This document shows positions 53,908 through 56,082 of a stretch of DNA of 56,082 nucleotides, piece after piece. The position numbers and the translations under genes were made by a program. The notes beneath the pieces are model-generated. The model was not told the origin of the DNA and did not search any database. It saw nothing but the letters and a program-made list of their open reading frames with translations. Source of the stretch: an uncultured Prevotellaceae bacterium (lineage in GTDB: Bacteria; Bacteroidota; Bacteroidia; Bacteroidales; Bacteroidaceae). Each line of letters opens with the position of its first letter. Position 1 is the first letter of the stretch. The stretch lies in the NCBI GenBank assembly GCA_946415645.1, contig CAMKTJ010000013.1, positions 1-56,082 on the forward strand. The letters run 5' to 3'.

Positions 53908-55256
53908 CAGTTCGCCTTTATCTTCACACTTTTCTCTCCTTTTTTCACCAAAATGGTCTGTCCCTTTCTGACTTTGCGGATAGCATCCTTATCATGTCCT
54001 ATCAGTTTACCGTCCAGTGTATATACAATAACATCTTCTTCTTTCTGTTGTTCTTCAAGTTTACTGATTCCTACAGGGTCTTCGTAAGCTACAGTAATGG
54101 ATTTAATGAGGTTCTTGTATATGTTGGTAAGTCCTTTTGTGTCTGCTTTACAAAGTCTTGAAGCTCCTGTGTTGTTTTCGTTTATGTATAACCTAGCGCT
54201 GGCTCCTTCTTTCAGGATTTTTACGGATTCTAAGTCGTTAGCTTTAAGTCCGTATACAGCCAGGTCAGGCAGAGTAAATGTACCTACAGGTAGTTTAACA
54301 CTGTATCCTGTGTAGTTTGTCCCGCTGAACACTTCCACCATAGCGTCTTCCTCCGATACTTCAACAGCCTTGTATATACGATTCATTCCAGATGCCCAAC
54401 CATTAAGGTCCCATGTTTCGTCATAGCCGTCGTTATATAGCCATACGAATCCGCCTGTGGCTACACCGTCATCCTTCCATTTCTGAAACTGTTCCAGATT
54501 TCTGTCAACACTCCAGTCGTTCGAGTAGTCTAATAGCCCGGCATGGCGGTCTGTAACACCCGTAAAATTCCAGTTTCCCACGTTGTTCAGGTTTCCTGCA
54601 CCACCATCGTAGCATTGTACCATAACTCGATCTACAGCCTTTGGTTTGCTTGCCCTTATCTTCGTGCATAGGCTCTGCCAGTAAGACATGTAAGTGTATG
54701 GTGCCAGTGTGGTTTTGTAGCCAAGATTGTACATCATGATATGGAACTTGGCACCAGTCTCTACGTCGTAGCAATGTTCATCGTCGTTATTCACTGCGTC
54801 AATCTCAGGCACCGCTTCCTTGAGTGCCTTGAAGTTTTTGTACAGCATAGTGTTGGAGCCTGTACCATTCTTATTTATAAGGTCGCGTATGTGGTCGTAT
54901 GAGTCGTTGCCCCATCCGCCTATGACAATCTCTATGCGTTGTATGCTGGTAGGTGCAGTCTTCAAATCCTTAATATCCTGTTGGTAAAATGGTTGAGTTT
55001 GATGGAATACATATTCGCCATTCTTGCAGATTGTTTCTCCGTCTGTCATTAATGTTCCGTCAGTATCCACATGTACGTTAAAGAGCAAAATATAGGTAAA
55101 GCCTGACTTGCGTAGTTTTGTAATGGTTTGGGGACGTCCCCTTCGAATGTGTCCGCCAGCGTAAATGCCAGAGACAGCTTTAATATTCGTTTGTGACGCA
55201 ATGGGTAATTGCCATAGGGCAATAAAGAATAGGAGTAAGAGGTTAATTCTTTTCAT
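53907..55256 (-). CDS. Secreted GH18-like protein with crystallin-like domain and T9SS tail
   Basis: A 449-residue protein with signal peptide (LLLLFFIALWQLPIASQ). Residues about 30-310 look like a GH18 barrel: IEIVIGGWGNDSYD (strand 3) and EIDAVNNDDEHCYD (about 148-161), a variant of DxxDxDxE that keeps the final acidic pair and catalytic Glu. It may be an endo-N-acetylglucosaminidase or a chitin-binding non-enzyme. Residues about 325-405 resemble a beta/gamma-crystallin domain (VEVFSGTNYTGYSVKLPVG). The tail (VYTLDGKLIGHDKD..VKKGEKSVKIKAN) is T9SS-like. I chose ATG 55256 because a longer frame (55319) begins inside the promoter. It is the first gene of a three-gene operon. Confidence 0.75.
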   Translation of the reverse strand: MKRINLLLLFFIALWQLPIASQTNIKAVSGIYAGGHIRRGRPQTITKLRKSGFTYILLFNVHVDTDGTLMTDGETICKNGEYVFHQTQPFYQQDIKDLKTAPTSIQRIEIVIGGWGNDSYDHIRDLINKNGTGSNTMLYKNFKALKEAVPEIDAVNNDDEHCYDVETGAKFHIMMYNLGYKTTLAPYTYMSYWQSLCTKIRASKPKAVDRVMVQCYDGGAGNLNNVGNWNFTGVTDRHAGLLDYSNDWSVDRNLEQFQKWKDDGVATGGFVWLYNDGYDETWDLNGWASGMNRIYKAVEVSEEDAMVEVFSGTNYTGYSVKLPVGTFTLPDLAVYGLKANDLESVKILKEGASARLYINENNTGASRLCKADTKGLTNIYKNLIKSITVAYEDPVGISKLEEQQKEEDVIVYTLDGKLIGHDKDAIRKVRKGQTILVKKGEKSVKIKAN

Positions 55257-55316
55257 TTTCTTTGTATGGTTATGTTGTTCTCTTCGGTTTTTGCTATTTT
55301 TCTTTTTAATCCGATG

Positions 55317-55347
55317 CAAAGATAATGCATTTTTTTAATAATCCCAA
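55317..55347 (-). promoter_or_regulatory. Promoter of the GH18-like operon
   Basis: Minus-strand CTTG (55347-55344, partial -33) and TATCTTTG (55324-55317), 19-bp spacer, about 60 nt before the ATG. Confidence 0.5.
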
Positions 55348-55468
55348 GTCTTCTTTTTATTTTGAATATATAGTCCCTTTTTCTTGTAAGAAGCCAAAAT
55401 CCTTAAATCTGTACAGAAAACATTTTTCATGCGGCATAAATAGATCTTTACCTCTGCGTTTAAAACTA

Positions 55469-55548
55469 TTTTCAAGCTTTGAGAATTTATTTTCAAGCCC
55501 TGAAAATATATTATCAAGCTTTGAAAATATATTATCAAGCCTTGATAA
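55469..55548. repeat. Array of four 17-bp palindromes, 21-bp period, between GH18-like operon and rRNA operon
   Basis: Units at 55469-55485, 55490-55506, 55511-55527 and 55532-55548 fit TTWTCAA-GCY-TTGAWAA. The last unit (TTATCAAGCCTTGATAA) has perfect 7-bp arms; the others have one arm mismatch each. Spacers are 4 bp of A/T. The spacing puts all units on the same face of the helix. The array is 122 bp upstream of the GH18-like -35 side and about 250 bp upstream of the rRNA promoter, so it could be an operator for either. Confidence 0.75.
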
Positions 55549-55725
55549 TAATTTTACATGGCGTAGCAGGATGTTTTCTCAGGGGCATTAATTTGTTTTT
55601 CTTCCGGGTTTTGGGTTGTTTTTCTGCGTCTTCCCGTTTTTAATGACTCCTTTTTGGGCAGGAACCAGATGTAGGTCGGCTTATGAGTTTTGCAGAGGGG
55701 TAGGTGATTCCGTGTGTGTAATTTC

Positions 55726-55739
55726 TATGCGCGCGCATA
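55726..55739. repeat. 14-bp perfect palindrome of alternating purine/pyrimidine
   Basis: TATGCGCGCGCATA is self-complementary and strictly alternating in its core, a sequence type prone to Z-DNA or cruciform formation. It lies about 75 bp upstream of the rRNA -33 box. Confidence 0.6.
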
Positions 55740-55800
55740 AATTATTATAAGGTATTGTATTTTTTGGGTTGATTTTTTTGAAAAAAGTTGTTGATATGTT

Positions 55801-55830
55801 TTGGTGGTTTGCGGAATTGTTGTACCTTTG
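55801..55830 (+). promoter_or_regulatory. rRNA operon promoter
   Basis: TTTG (55801-55804) and TACCTTTG (55823-55830) with an 18-bp spacer. An A/T-rich stretch just upstream (55745-55795) resembles an UP element. It is the only good promoter in the 700 bp before 16S. Confidence 0.7.
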
Positions 55831-55836
55831 CACCCG

Positions 55837-56035
55837 CAAACGAGAAACAAGGGCCCCTGCGGGGGTGTCCAAAGAGTCTCGGAGGCACGAAGAAAAGTAG
55901 TTCTTTGACATAATTCCATAGACAGAAATTGTAGTACAAGAGAAACAAGTACGAACCGTCATTCCTGAAAAGGAAATGAGAGTTTTTGATGCTCGGCCAG
56001 GTAAGTCTTCCTCTTCTTATATATAAAGATATTAT
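55837..56035 (+). promoter_or_regulatory. rRNA leader with antitermination-type box
   Basis: The leader of about 200 nt contains the GC hairpin CCCCTGCGGGG (near 55855-55865) and TTCTTTGACA (55901-55910), the sequence conserved before 16S in Bacteroidota and in the position of boxA. A T/C-rich region near 56005-56020 is probably part of the 16S processing stem. Confidence 0.55.
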
Positions 56036-56082
56036 ACAATGAAGAGTTTGATCCTGGCTCAGGATGAACGCTAGCTACAGGC
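56036..56082 (+). rRNA. rrs: 16S ribosomal RNA, 5' end (truncated by the window edge)
   Basis: GAAGAGTTTGATCCTGGCTC (from 56041) is the universal 16S 5' sequence, followed by AGGATGAACGCTAGCTACAG, the form found in Bacteroidota. The mature 5' end is placed at about 56036 by alignment with E. coli. Only 47 nt are inside the window. Confidence 0.95.

Noticed and set aside
55325..55591. Plus-strand frame of 88 codons with heptad-like repeats (LFSSFEN, ILSSFEN)
   Set aside because: The repeats arise because 21 bp is 7 codons; the minus strand is also open through the array, and the ATG lies inside the GH18-like promoter. Treated as DNA repeats, not a protein.

Overview
The window reads as a chromosomal segment of a Bacteroidales bacterium, most likely Prevotella or a close relative. 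The signs are TAnnTTTG (-7) and TTTG (-33) promoter boxes, lipoproteins and type IX secretion C-terminal tails, Bacteroidota-restricted families (DUF4199, DUF4293, DUF6048, DUF6452, DUF1573, DUF4838, PorT-like), the divergent omega subunit, and the 5' end of a Bacteroidota-type 16S rRNA at the right edge. Housekeeping genes dominate. I see no insertion sequence, prophage, integrase or CRISPR array.

Layout: (1) 1-3100, a secreted GH95 alpha-L-fucosidase. (2) 3047-12401, a minus-strand block of tightly spaced genes: DUF4199 protein, GT2 glycosyltransferase, DUF6452/DUF6048 pair, MntP, ApbE, Crp-like regulator, a fused M3 peptidase/dCMP deaminase, and an S41 protease. (3) 12531-13130, an RNA-rich gap with the SRP RNA gene, tRNA-Thr 4 nt behind it, a long perfect hairpin, and a possible small RNA on the minus strand. 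(4) 13159-22002, a BspA-type LRR lipoprotein (minus), then ABC-F ATPase, M13 peptidase, MetA, U32 protein and a membrane lipoprotein with a zinc ribbon (plus). (5) 22128-27153, a large GH76 multimodular protein, tRNA-Ser, a 4 x 22-bp palindrome array, and an AraC regulator. (6) 27270-37974, a possible small RNA, a fasciclin lipoprotein, and a five-gene operon that looks like a synthase-dependent exopolysaccharide system (HEAT-like membrane protein, processive GT2, TPR/YaiO outer-membrane barrel, DUF4838 lipoprotein, DUF1573 lipoprotein) with its own promoter and terminator. (7) 38044-50599, a metzincin-like protease (minus), uvrB, bamD-rpoZ-DUF4293, a PorT-like barrel and a LysM/PBP1 protein (minus), a T9SS type-B secreted protein and uvrA. 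(8) 50630-55256, a Ser-type sulfatase, then a minus-strand operon of a GH18-like protein, a broken acyltransferase-3 gene and a GT-C-like membrane protein. (9) 55317-56082, a control region with a 4 x 21-bp palindrome array, the rRNA promoter and leader, and the start of 16S rRNA.

The most interesting items are the exopolysaccharide operon, the two regularly spaced four-unit palindrome arrays, the M3 peptidase/dCMP deaminase fusion, the SRP RNA-tRNA tandem, the two candidate small RNAs, and a sulfatase whose signal peptide appears to be partly encoded by a repeat-like sequence. All functional calls come from reading motifs and recalling families. No database search was run.
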